Below are positions 1-5,971 of a DNA stretch of 11,567 bases, piece by piece. Source of the stretch: Clostridia bacterium (GTDB lineage Bacteria > Bacillota > Clostridia > Oscillospirales > Acutalibacteraceae). The notes under the pieces are model-generated. The model searched no databases. It had not been told where the DNA came from and saw only the letters and a list, made by a program, of their open reading frames with translations. The stretch spans positions 1 to 11,567 of the forward strand of contig CAAFIS010000361.1 in assembly GCA_900763035.1 (NCBI GenBank). The letters run 5' to 3'. Every line of letters starts with the position of its first letter. Position 1 is the first letter of the stretch. The position numbers and the translations under genes are program-made.

Positions 1-359
1 CAGACGTAGTACGTCGTGGGCTTGCACAGAAGGCTGATCAGATCGACGAGCAGGCCGATGCCGAACAGGCCGAGGGTGAAGATGTAGAGGATCCCCATGC
101 CGATCTTGCCTTCGTAGAACTTATGTCCGCCGAAAACGCCGAGGAAGAACCACAGCAGCAGGGCGATCCACTTGTTGTTCGGTTTGCCGTTTTGGACGAC
201 GGCGGTGTTCACGTTGGTGTTGTTGACCACGACCGGCGCGGTCTTGAGTTCCTCCACCTGACGGCCGCAGGCGGTGCAGACGACGGCGTCGGCCGGGATG
301 ACCGCGGCGCAGTATTTGCAGTATTTCGTCGGCTGCGCGGGGGCATTTTGGTTAGCCAT
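1..359 (-). CDS. Zinc-ribbon TM2-domain membrane protein (3' end cut by window edge)
   Basis: Reading from the ATG at 359-357, 119 codons are visible before the window ends. The start follows an AAGGAGG ribosome binding site. Residues 14-31 hold two CxxC pairs (C14/C17 and C28/C31) typical of a small zinc ribbon. A polar Asn/Val-rich linker follows. From about residue 63 there is a TM2 domain with two hydrophobic helices (about 64-76 and 88-111), a GGHKFYEGK turn between them, and a conserved Asp (D106) in the second helix. TM2 proteins are small inner-membrane proteins with no settled bacterial function. The gene lies 77 bp downstream of the Mrp ATPase and could be the last gene of that operon. 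An AT-rich patch at 392-402 might give it its own weak promoter (TAAAAT-like -10, no good -35). The family call is secure and the function is unknown. Confidence 0.88.
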   Translation of the reverse strand, partial: MANQNAPAQPTKYCKYCAAVIPADAVVCTACGRQVEELKTAPVVVNNTNVNTAVVQNGKPNNKWIALLLWFFLGVFGGHKFYEGKIGMGILYIFTLGLFGIGLLVDLISLLCKPTTYYV

Positions 360-436
360 GGGCGTTTCCTCCTTGTCGGGCGATATCCTTTATTTTATCG
401 TATGGGGCGGGGCGCCGAATGATGCCGCGGCGGCAG

Positions 437-1264
437 TCAGGAGCGCGTCAGCAGCCCTTCCACCGCATCGGCGGCGCCGGACAGCTCGTCGCAGACGACG
501 CGCTCGATCTCGCCGCTGTCGCACAGGGCGGCGACGGCGGCATCCATCGGCAGGCGGGCGAGGATGGGCAGACCATGCTCGGCCGCGGCGAGATCGAGCG
601 CTTTGCCGTCGCCGAACAGCGGGATCTCGCGCCCGCAGTCGGGGCATTTGACGAAGCTCATGTTCTCGACGAAGCCGAGGACGGGGATGTCCAGCATATC
701 CGCCATGCGGTGCGCTTTGCCGACGATCATCTGCACGAGGGACTGCGGCGTGGTGACGATGATGTTCGCGTCCGGATGGATGCTTTGATAGACCGTCAGC
801 GGCACGTCGCCCGTGCCGGGCGGCATATCGATGAACAGCACGTCCAATTCGCCCCAGACGACGTCCGTCCAAAACTGTGTGACCGCGCCGGACACGACCG
901 GCCCGCGCCAAACGACGGGCTGCGTTTCGTCCTCCAGCAGCAGGTTGACGCTCATGACCTTGATGCCCATGTGCGTTTCCTCCGGCAGGATGCCGAGCTC
1001 GTTGGCGGAGGCCTTGCGGCCGATGCCGAACGCCTTGGGGATCGACGGGCCGGTGATGTCCGCGTCCAGCACGCCGACCTTGTAGCCGCGCCGTGCCATC
1101 AGCACGGCCAGCATGGCCGTGACGGAGGATTTTCCCACGCCGCCCTTGCCGCTGCTGACCGCCACCACCTTTTTGATCTGGCTGTACCGGTTGAGTTGGG
1201 CGCGCAGATCCTTTTCCTCGCATTTTTCGCTGCAGGTGCTGCAATCGTGTGTACACTCGCTCAT
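437..1264 (-). CDS. Mrp/NBP35-family P-loop ATPase, Fe-S cluster carrier type
   Basis: The product is 275 aa. The ATG at 1264-1262 is chosen because an AAAGGAG site sits about 7 nt upstream and the N terminus then matches the family. The reading frame stays open further upstream, but that stretch overlaps the preceding UPF0340 gene. Visible motifs are a deviant Walker A GKGGVGKS (39-46), a switch region with DAD (67-69), a Walker B-like FIDMPPGTGD (144-153), and the CPDC pair (207-210) that in Mrp/NBP35/ApbC proteins holds a bridging 4Fe-4S cluster in the dimer. The N terminus carries four closely spaced cysteines (C4, C8, C11, C15), which suggests an additional N-terminal cluster. The known family role is cytosolic ATP-dependent binding and transfer of Fe-S clusters to apo-proteins. 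It lies 20 bp after the UPF0340 gene in an apparent operon. The client proteins cannot be inferred here. Confidence 0.93.
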   Translation of the reverse strand: MSECTHDCSTCSEKCEEKDLRAQLNRYSQIKKVVAVSSGKGGVGKSSVTAMLAVLMARRGYKVGVLDADITGPSIPKAFGIGRKASANELGILPEETHMGIKVMSVNLLLEDETQPVVWRGPVVSGAVTQFWTDVVWGELDVLFIDMPPGTGDVPLTVYQSIHPDANIIVTTPQSLVQMIVGKAHRMADMLDIPVLGFVENMSFVKCPDCGREIPLFGDGKALDLAAAEHGLPILARLPMDAAVAALCDSGEIERVVCDELSGAADAVEGLLTRS

Positions 1265-1284
1265 GTCCCGTTCTCCTTTATCCG

Positions 1285-1848
1285 TTATCGTTCGTTCTCG
1301 TTTTGGTAATGCGCGCGGCAGCCGCCGATGAACTTCGGCCGCGTGCGGGCGCACAGCAGCGGTGCCTCGCCGATCCGGCGCACGGACAGCCGCACCGGGA
1401 CGGCGACCGGGCGCAGGTGCATCCCGATCAGCGTGCCGCCGATGTCCAGCCCCGCGTGGGCGCGGATCTGCTCCACCGCCACCGGGTCGGCAAAGCGCTG
1501 CCATGCCGTGGTGGCGAACGATCCGCCCGCCTTCGGCTGCGGCAGGACGCTGACCGGCTCCAGCCCGTAGCGCTCGGCACACGCGCGCTCGATCACCAAG
1601 GCGCGGTTGAGATGCTCGCAGCACTGCGCGGCCAAAAAGAGGTTTTGCTCCTGCAGGACGGGCAGGATCCCGTCCATCACCGCGCCGGCGGCATCCATGC
1701 TCGATCCCGTGCCGATCCGCTGCCCCAAGATCTCGCTCGAGGAGCAGCCCACCACGAAGATGTCGCCCTCATGCAGATGTGCGGCGGAAAGCAGCTCGCG
1801 CACGGCGGTCTCCGCCGCGGCGCGGATCTGTTCGTATTGGTGTTCCAT
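1285..1848 (-). CDS. UPF0340 (YwlG / TIGR01440, DUF436) family protein
   Basis: The product is 187 aa, close to the usual family length of about 180. The ATG at 1848-1846 has an AAAGGAT site roughly 9 nt upstream. Recognisable family segments are the GCSSSEILGQRIGT stretch (about 34-47), the QCCEHLNRALVIE stretch, the LPQPKAGGSFATTAW segment and a GGTLIGMHL motif. It looks like a soluble cytosolic protein, with no signal peptide or membrane helix. The family is widespread in Firmicutes and has no established biochemical function; a thiolase-like or deaminase-like fold has been guessed but I cannot judge that here. It sits 24 bp after the DUF2461 gene and 20 bp before the Mrp ATPase, so all are probably co-transcribed. 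Confidence 0.93.
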   Translation of the reverse strand: MEHQYEQIRAAAETAVRELLSAAHLHEGDIFVVGCSSSEILGQRIGTGSSMDAAGAVMDGILPVLQEQNLFLAAQCCEHLNRALVIERACAERYGLEPVSVLPQPKAGGSFATTAWQRFADPVAVEQIRAHAGLDIGGTLIGMHLRPVAVPVRLSVRRIGEAPLLCARTRPKFIGGCRAHYQNENER

Positions 1849-1872
1849 CCGTGATCATCCTTTCGTTTTCGG

Positions 1873-2571
1873 TCAGGCCATGCGCAGGCCGCGGGCCTCT
1901 TCCACCGCCTCGGTCAGCAGCCGGTAGAGCGGGGAAAGCGCCGTGAAGCCGTCGGCCAGCCGTTTCGTCAGCGTGCCGTCGGCGGCGATCGACGGATCGT
2001 CCGTGCGGTCGGCCGCGACCGACCGGCAGTCGAACAGCGGGCGCAGCAGCGGCGGCGTGTCCTCGGTGCTGCGCGGGCGGGCATAGGGCTGCCCGCCCAG
2101 CGTGAAGCCCGCCTTTTTGGCGGCGCGGACCGCCGACAACGCGCGGTCGGGATCTTCTTCGATCCGGCGGCGCAGCGCGCGCATCACGTCCGGCCGCGCG
2201 CTGTAAAAGCCGACGCCCCACTGCGCGCGCGCAAGCGAGAGATCCAGATAGAAGGCCGGCAGGCACCAGTCCCACGCGGCCTTGTCGCGCTCGAACGCGA
2301 TCCACAGGTTCTCGCGGTACAGCGATTTGTCGCGCGTGAAGCGGTCGTCCCGCCGCACGCGGCTGACCGTGCCGTTTTTCAGCGGGTCGGTCACGATCTG
2401 CGGGTCGATCTTAAACATCAGGGGCGCCAGATCCGCGGCCAAACGGCGCAGCGGATCGATCGCGCCCGCCTTGATCTGCGCCTTGTGCTCCTCATAAAAG
2501 GTCTTGCTGTTTTGGAAGCGGTTCTCCGCCAGCAAAAACAGCGTATCGGCGGAAATGCCGGAAAAGCTCAT
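1873..2571 (-). CDS. DUF2461 (TIGR02453) family protein
   Basis: The product is 232 aa. The start at 2571-2569 overlaps the transporter stop codon as ATGA, and AAAGGAG lies about 10 nt upstream within the transporter's 3' end, so translation is probably coupled. DUF2461 features include the N-terminal FYEEHKAQ region and a VSRVRRDDRFTRDKSLYRENLWIAF stretch (about residues 71-95, corresponding to the family's R-x-x-RDxRFsxDKxPYK core). A central section (LARAQWGVGFYSARPDVM) and a PLYRLL C-terminal helix also fit. It is predicted to be cytosolic. DUF2461 proteins are common in bacteria and have no known activity. It lies between the EamA transporter and the UPF0340 gene in the same operon. Identification is by motif memory only. 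Confidence 0.88.
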   Translation of the reverse strand: MSFSGISADTLFLLAENRFQNSKTFYEEHKAQIKAGAIDPLRRLAADLAPLMFKIDPQIVTDPLKNGTVSRVRRDDRFTRDKSLYRENLWIAFERDKAAWDWCLPAFYLDLSLARAQWGVGFYSARPDVMRALRRRIEEDPDRALSAVRAAKKAGFTLGGQPYARPRSTEDTPPLLRPLFDCRSVAADRTDDPSIAADGTLTKRLADGFTALSPLYRLLTEAVEEARGLRMA

Positions 2572-3491
2572 GCGTCGTTTTTCTCCTTTCGCTTGGGCGC
2601 GGGCAGCTGCGCCAGCACGATGGCGGCGAACATCAGCACGCAGCCGACGATCTCCCGCCCGCCGAGGGCGTGCCCGGCGATCAGCCAGCCGGCCAATGCG
2701 CCGAACACGGACTCTAGGCTCATGATCAGCGAGGCGGCGGTGGGGTCGGTGTCCTTCTGCCCCAAGATCTGCAGCGTGTAGCCCACGCCGCTGGACATCA
2801 GGCCGAGATACAGCAGCTCGCCCGCATGGGCGCCGAGCACCGGGAGGGTCGGGCTTTCGAAAATGAACATCAGCGGCAGATCCAGTATGCCCACGACGGC
2901 GAACTGGATGCACGACAGGCGCACACCGTCTACCTGCGGCGAGAACCGGTCGACCAGCATGATCTGCACCGAAAAGGCCAGCGCACACAGCAAAAGCAGG
3001 ATATCCGCCCGCCCGAAGCCGCTGTCGCCCATGGCGCACAGCAGATACAGCCCCGCGACGGCCAGCAGCACGCCCAGCCAGTTGAACACGGTGGCCCGCC
3101 GCCCGAAAAAGATGCCGATCAGCGGCACGAGCACGATGTATAGCGCCGTGACGAACGCGCCCTTGCCCTCGCTGACGGCGGGGTCGCTCAGGCCGAACTG
3201 CTGCAGGTTGGTCGCGGCGAACATCGCCAGCCCGCACAGCCCGCCGCCGATCCACAGCGTGCGGTGCTCCGCCGCCGTTTGCGGACGGCGGCCGTAGCCC
3301 AGCTTGTCCATGACGGGGATCACGGTCAGCAGCCCCGCCACGCAGATCAGGGAGCGCATCCCGTTGCAGGTCAGCGGGCCGAGCGCCTCGCCGCCGCTTT
3401 TTTGCGCGACGAAGGCCACGCCCCAGATCAGGGCCGTCAGCAGCAGGAGCAGGTCGCCGCGCAGCCGCGCGGCAGAGGCGGACGTTTTCAT
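2568..3491 (-). CDS. EamA-family (DMT superfamily) membrane transporter
   Basis: The product is 307 aa, the normal size for a ten-helix DMT carrier with two EamA repeats. The first repeat begins at about residue 12 with LLLLLTALIWGVAFVAQK, matching the family's usual aliWGssfv start. A GPLTCNGMRSL segment follows, resembling the xxxxRf-type segment. The second repeat begins around residue 162 (RADILLLLCALAFSVQIMLVDRF), and the last helix ends before a basic tail (PKRKEKNDA). The Glu-rich helix near the end (SLIMSLESVFGALAGWLI) is the conserved signature of the second repeat. Such carriers export or import small metabolites; the substrate cannot be predicted. The ATG at 3491-3489 has a GGAAAGG site about 12 nt upstream, rather distant. 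It is the first gene after the promoter at 3542-3569 and overlaps the next gene by 4 nt. Confidence 0.92.
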   Translation of the reverse strand: MKTSASAARLRGDLLLLLTALIWGVAFVAQKSGGEALGPLTCNGMRSLICVAGLLTVIPVMDKLGYGRRPQTAAEHRTLWIGGGLCGLAMFAATNLQQFGLSDPAVSEGKGAFVTALYIVLVPLIGIFFGRRATVFNWLGVLLAVAGLYLLCAMGDSGFGRADILLLLCALAFSVQIMLVDRFSPQVDGVRLSCIQFAVVGILDLPLMFIFESPTLPVLGAHAGELLYLGLMSSGVGYTLQILGQKDTDPTAASLIMSLESVFGALAGWLIAGHALGGREIVGCVLMFAAIVLAQLPAPKRKEKNDA

Positions 3492-3541
3492 CGGGATCAG
3501 ATGCCTTTCCGTGTTGAAGGGGGTTCCTTATATACCGTCTT

Positions 3542-3569
3542 ATTATATCAGCTTTGCGGAAAAATGCAA
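3542..3569 (-). promoter_or_regulatory. Sigma-A type promoter for the EamA-to-TM2 operon
   Basis: On the minus strand, TTGCAT (3569-3564) and a perfect TATAAT (3547-3542) are separated by 16 nt. It lies 50 bp upstream of the transporter start, with a second TATATAAG-like AT-rich patch just downstream. No other good promoter was seen before the Mrp gene, so this probably drives four or five genes. Confidence 0.8.
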
Positions 3570-3598
3570 GCGCGACGCGGAGATCTTGCTGGGTGGGG

Positions 3599-3627
3599 TT
3601 GCAATTTTCGCCGATACCCGCTATAAT
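3599..3627 (+). promoter_or_regulatory. Sigma-A type promoter for the unknown membrane protein
   Basis: TTGCAA (3599-3604), a 17 nt spacer and a perfect TATAAT (3622-3627) lie 47 bp before the start codon at 3675. It is divergent from the transporter promoter, with 29 bp between the two -35 boxes. No clear operator repeat was seen between them. Confidence 0.82.
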
Positions 3628-3674
3628 GAGAAAATAAATACGAACGCCGCCCGTGCGGCATGGAGGACGATACC

Positions 3675-4316
3675 ATGGATCTGCCGTTTCGTTTATCTGA
3701 CGAGAACGATCTGGAGCTTTGCCTGAAATACGGCCGCATTTTCGTGTGGCTGCAGGCGGCGGCGACGCTGTTCATGCTGGCGAACACCGTCACCGTGCTG
3801 TTCCACACCGTGCTGCTGGCGCTGCTGGCCGTCACGCTGCTGCTGGTGCACAAGCTGTGGGAGAAGTGTGCCGTGCGCGTCGTCTGCCGCGTGCTGGTCG
3901 GCCTGATGATGCCGTTGCTTTTGCTGTTCATCGCGGATATCGCTATGGCTGTCATCGGCAGCGGCAGCGCGCCGCAGTCCGCCACGTGGGCGGGCGTCGT
4001 GGTGCTGGGCGCATGGCCGCTGACCGCGCTGATGCCGGCGGCGTTCGCCATGGCGGCGCGCCGCGGCCGGTACGACCGGGTGGTGCTGTGCCTGTACCAG
4101 ACCGTGGCGCTGATCTGCGCGGCGATCGGCGTGTTCGCCGTGCCGGACGCGATCGTGTGGCTGTGGGACAACGACAAGGTGCGCTATGTGTGGTTCGGCC
4201 TCGTGGCCGCCGCCACGATCATGTCGTGGCTGTGCAGCCTGCTCGACCCCGAACGCGCTGCGCGGCGGGCCGCCCGCAAAGAGCGGAAGGAAAAGCGGGA
4301 GAAAAGCGAGCAATAA
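3675..4316 (+). CDS. Unrecognised multi-pass membrane protein with basic C-terminal tail
   Basis: I do not recognise a family. The start is the ATG at 3675, because GGAGG (3662-3666) sits 8 nt upstream. An in-frame ATG at 3660 would overlap that site and is less likely. The product is 213 aa. Hydrophobic stretches suggest five or six membrane helices at about 22-42, 44-62, 69-95, 104-128, 136-157 and 171-190. The N terminus is short and acidic (SDENDLELCLKYG). The last 20 residues are a highly charged Arg/Lys/Glu tail (191-213), presumably cytosolic. The segments between helices are short, and no catalytic or metal-binding motif stands out. It is a single gene with its own promoter, followed by a hairpin. 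Codon use and GC content resemble the neighbours, so nothing points to recent transfer. A real gene is strongly supported by promoter, RBS and codon bias; the function is unknown. Confidence 0.82.
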   Translation: MDLPFRLSDENDLELCLKYGRIFVWLQAAATLFMLANTVTVLFHTVLLALLAVTLLLVHKLWEKCAVRVVCRVLVGLMMPLLLLFIADIAMAVIGSGSAPQSATWAGVVVLGAWPLTALMPAAFAMAARRGRYDRVVLCLYQTVALICAAIGVFAVPDAIVWLWDNDKVRYVWFGLVAAATIMSWLCSLLDPERAARRAARKERKEKREKSEQ

Positions 4317-4348
4317 AAGCAAAGACCGCCGCCCGGTCGGGCGGCGGT
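4311..4348 (-). terminator. Intrinsic terminator between convergent genes, best oriented for the XRE gene
   Basis: A 10-bp GC-rich stem, ACCGCCGCCC (4325-4334) with GGGCGGCGGT (4339-4348), has a four-base loop. Read on the minus strand it is followed by the T-rich run CTTTGCTTTTATTG, which fits termination of the XRE gene ending at 4373. On the plus strand only GTACGCTCC follows, so termination of the membrane-protein transcript would be weak. Confidence 0.75.
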
Positions 4349-4372
4349 GTACGCTCCGTATGTTTTGGCCGA

Positions 4373-5041
4373 TCACGGCGAGCCGAGCGTTTTTTCGGCC
4401 TGATGCAGCAGATTGAGCAGGGAGTTGGCGAACATCGGGTACTGCGCGGTCAGAGCGTCGGGCAGGGTGGCGGGCAGCTCGTCCGCCGCCTCGCGCGCCA
4501 GCTCGCCCGTGCGGGCGACCGACTGCATCGCCGAGGAGAACGCCGCTGCCCGGTACAGATACCCGTCTACCGAGAACATCGCCTTGGGGTTGCGGGGATC
4601 GGCGCTGTAGATCTCGCGAAAGAGCATATATACGGTCTGGATCAGGCAGTTGGATACCTCGGTGGTCAGTGCCTTGCTGCGGCTCTTCTGCAGCAGATCG
4701 AAGATCACCTGCAGCGAGTTGACGAGCAGCTTTTTATTGAGCGTCGGCAGCACACCGCCCGCCTGCATCCGCTTATCCTGGATCGAAGGATCCTGCTCCG
4801 GGATCTCCTCCACGGCGATCATCGTGCCGCTCTTGTCCGCCGCGCGGCCAAGCAGATAATCGCACGAAACACCGTAATAGTCCGCCACCCGCACCACGAA
4901 ATCCAGCCCGCATTCACGGATCCCTTTTTCGTAATGCGACAGCAGCGCCTGCGAGATCATCAGATCGGCTGCCGCCTGTTTTTGGCTGATGCCGCGCTCC
5001 TTGCGCAGCAGCGTCAGCACGCGGGGAAAGGCTGCGTTCAC
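4373..5041 (-). CDS. XRE-family (Cro/cI HTH_3) transcriptional regulator with unknown C-terminal domain
   Basis: The product is 222 aa, starting at the GTG at 5041-5039. That start is preceded by AAGAGGAG with 9 nt spacing; the frame is open upstream to an ATG at 5128, but that extension covers the promoter and leader and has no family similarity. Residues about 4-62 form a Cro/cI helix-turn-helix (LLRKERGISQKQAAADLMISQ, then LLSHYEKGIRECGLDFVVRVADYYGVSCDYLLGR), a classical XRE layout ending in the DYLLGR motif. The remaining 155 residues are mostly helical, with a short Thr/Ile/Glu linker, and match no domain I know. They may sense a ligand or mediate oligomerisation. The regulator is divergent from the damaged phosphatase gene and could control it or itself. 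It has a strong promoter at 5129-5157 and a palindrome in its leader. Targets are not known. Confidence 0.88.
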   Translation of the reverse strand: MNAAFPRVLTLLRKERGISQKQAAADLMISQALLSHYEKGIRECGLDFVVRVADYYGVSCDYLLGRAADKSGTMIAVEEIPEQDPSIQDKRMQAGGVLPTLNKKLLVNSLQVIFDLLQKSRSKALTTEVSNCLIQTVYMLFREIYSADPRNPKAMFSVDGYLYRAAAFSSAMQSVARTGELAREAADELPATLPDALTAQYPMFANSLLNLLHQAEKTLGSP

Positions 5042-5050
5042 CGTGGACCA

Positions 5051-5058
5051 CTCCTCTT
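5051..5058 (-). promoter_or_regulatory. Ribosome binding site fixing the GTG start of the XRE gene
   Basis: AAGAGGAG on the minus strand lies 9 nt before the GTG at 5041. No ATG lies at suitable spacing, so this site decides the non-ATG start. Confidence 0.8.
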
Positions 5059-5074
5059 TTTTTGCCTGTGTTCG

Positions 5075-5088
5075 CCGTCGGCCGACGG
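5075..5088. repeat. 14-bp perfect palindrome in the XRE gene leader
   Basis: CCGTCGG joined directly to CCGACGG forms a perfect palindrome between the promoter -10 (5129-5134) and the ribosome binding site (5051-5058) of the XRE gene. Its dyad symmetry fits a dimeric HTH operator for autorepression downstream of the transcription start. In GC-rich DNA a chance palindrome of this size is possible, so the operator role is an inference. Confidence 0.4.
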
Positions 5089-5128
5089 GCAGAGCACGCT
5101 CCGCCCGCCAAAAAAGACGACACGACAA

Positions 5129-5157
5129 ATCATAACTTTTTTCGACGCCGTTGTCAA
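5129..5157 (-). promoter_or_regulatory. Strong sigma-A promoter for the XRE regulator
   Basis: On the minus strand a perfect TTGACA (5157-5152), a 17 nt spacer and TATGAT (5134-5129) precede the XRE gene. Transcription should start near 5122, giving a leader of about 80 nt that contains the 14-bp palindrome. Confidence 0.88.
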
Positions 5158-5245
5158 GTACGATTTTACGCTGCGTTGAATTTCGGCAGGATATACAGAT
5201 CGTCCGCTGGTCGGCGGCGATATGCTCCGGCCGGGCCGCGATCTT

Positions 5246-5269
5246 GCCAAAAATCGTCCGATTTTCGGC
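5246..5269. repeat. Inverted repeat just upstream of the phosphatase gene
   Basis: The arms GCCAAAAATCG (5246-5256) and CGATTTTCGGC (5259-5269) pair at 10 of 11 positions around a TC centre. The repeat ends 23 bp before the phosphatase start and 6 bp before its Shine-Dalgarno. It could be an operator, or a leader hairpin affecting translation. There is no long T run directly after it (CGTAACAG follows), so it does not look like a simple terminator. Confidence 0.5.
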
Positions 5270-5275
5270 CGTAAC

Positions 5276-5283
5276 AGAAAGGA
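5276..5283 (+). promoter_or_regulatory. Ribosome binding site pointing at an ATC start codon
   Basis: AGAAAGGA is followed by exactly 9 nt (TGACCCACC) and then ATC AAG ACC. Spacing is ideal for initiation at 5293. The first ATG in frame (5329) is 45 nt away, beyond the catalytic RHG motif. The ATG at 5283 is in another frame, abuts this site and opens only a 7-codon frame. Confidence 0.65.
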
Positions 5284-5292
5284 TGACCCACC

Positions 5293-5913
5293 ATCAAGAC
5301 CTATAAGATCCACCTGATCCGTCACGGGATGACCGAGGCCAACGCCGACGGGCGCTACATCGGACGCACGGATCTGCCGCTTTCGCCGGAGGGGCTGCGC
5401 GCGCTGCTGGAGCTGAAGGAGAAATACGTCTATCCGGGCGCGGTGCGCTTTTTCGCCGGGCCGCTGCAGCGCTGCCGCCAGACGCTGGAGGTGCTGTATC
5501 CGGGCTGCGCGCCGACCGTGGTGCCCGGCCTGTCGGAGATCGACTTCGGTGCGTTCGAAGGCCGCCGCATCGCCGAGCTGAAGGACGACGAGCGCTTCTT
5601 GCGCTGGATGGAGGGCAGGCTGTCGGATATCCCGGACGGCGAGAGCACGGAGGCGTTCCGCAGCCGCGTGTGTGCGGCGTTCGAGGCCGTGGTGGACGAG
5701 CTGATCCACCGCGGACAGACCGAGGCGGTCGTGTGTGCGCCCGGCGGGGTCATCACACTGCTGATGCAGCTGTACTCGCTGCCGCGGCTGGAGCCGAAGG
5801 ACTGCCTTGCCGCACCGGGACAGGGCTTCACGCTGCGGGTCACGCCCTCGATCTGGATGAACGAGCCGCTGGCCGAGGCGCTGTGTGTCATCCCGTGGGA
5901 AAAGAAGGACTAA
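5293..5913 (+). CDS. Histidine phosphatase (phosphoglycerate mutase-like) family protein, ATC start and missing second catalytic His; possible pseudogene
   Basis: From the ATC at 5293 the product is 206 aa and begins KTYKIHLIRHGMTE after the initiator, the normal N terminus for this family. An in-frame TGA at 5284 rules out a start further upstream, and the first ATG (5329) would delete the catalytic Arg10-His11-Gly12. Arg60 (in GPLQRCRQT) and Glu82 (SEIDFGAFEG) of the phosphate pocket are present. The second catalytic His, normally in an HGG motif, is Pro150 (CAPGGVITLL, codon CCC), one base from CAC. The rest of the C terminus (GFTLRVTPSIWM) is intact, and no frameshift or internal stop is seen. 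Intact relatives remove phosphate from small cytosolic metabolites through a phosphohistidine. This copy may be poorly translated and inactive: either a decaying gene, a pseudoenzyme, or affected by sequence errors. It is divergent from the XRE gene and ends before a strong terminator. No clear plus-strand promoter was found; TATACA at 5192-5197 is a weak -10 candidate. Confidence 0.75.
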   Translation: MKTYKIHLIRHGMTEANADGRYIGRTDLPLSPEGLRALLELKEKYVYPGAVRFFAGPLQRCRQTLEVLYPGCAPTVVPGLSEIDFGAFEGRRIAELKDDERFLRWMEGRLSDIPDGESTEAFRSRVCAAFEAVVDELIHRGQTEAVVCAPGGVITLLMQLYSLPRLEPKDCLAAPGQGFTLRVTPSIWMNEPLAEALCVIPWEKKD

Positions 5914-5916
5914 GCG

Positions 5917-5948
5917 AAAGGGATCGGGCGAAAGCCCGATCCCTTTTT
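5917..5948 (+). terminator. Intrinsic terminator of the phosphatase gene
   Basis: A 13-bp perfect stem (AAAGGGATCGGGC at 5917-5929, GCCCGATCCCTTT at 5934-5946) with a GAAA tetraloop ends in a run of five T. It starts 4 bp after the stop codon and separates the phosphatase from the efflux cassette. Confidence 0.92.
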
Positions 5949-5971
5949 CGTCATTTTGTCACAGATCTAAT

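Noticed and set aside
423..435. 13-bp palindrome TGCCGC-G-GCGGCA just after the Mrp stop, as a terminator
   Set aside because: The stem is short with a one-base centre, and no T run follows on the minus strand. GC-rich coding DNA yields such palindromes often.
390..1309. Long open frames on both strands overlapping the Mrp gene
   Set aside because: They are Arg/Ala/Gly-rich shadow frames with no family motif or RBS, whereas the Mrp frame contains full Walker and CPDC motifs.
3660..3674. Upstream in-frame ATG (3660) as the start of the membrane protein
   Set aside because: It would overlap the GGAGG site that sits 8 nt before the ATG at 3675, and it has no ribosome binding site of its own.
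5042..5128. ATG at 5128 as the start of the XRE regulator
   Set aside because: The extension would begin at the promoter -10 itself and encode an Arg-rich tail foreign to the family. The GTG at 5041 has a good RBS.
5246..5275. Inverted repeat before the phosphatase as a terminator or riboswitch
   Set aside because: No T run follows the stem, and 24 nt is far too small for a known riboswitch. Only a simple operator or hairpin is supportable.
5283..5306. Seven-codon frame (ATG at 5283 to TAA at 5304) overlapping the phosphatase start, a possible leader peptide
   Set aside because: The Shine-Dalgarno directly abuts this ATG with no spacing, so it serves the ATC at 5293 far better. The peptide (MTHHQDL) shows no attenuation-like codon run.
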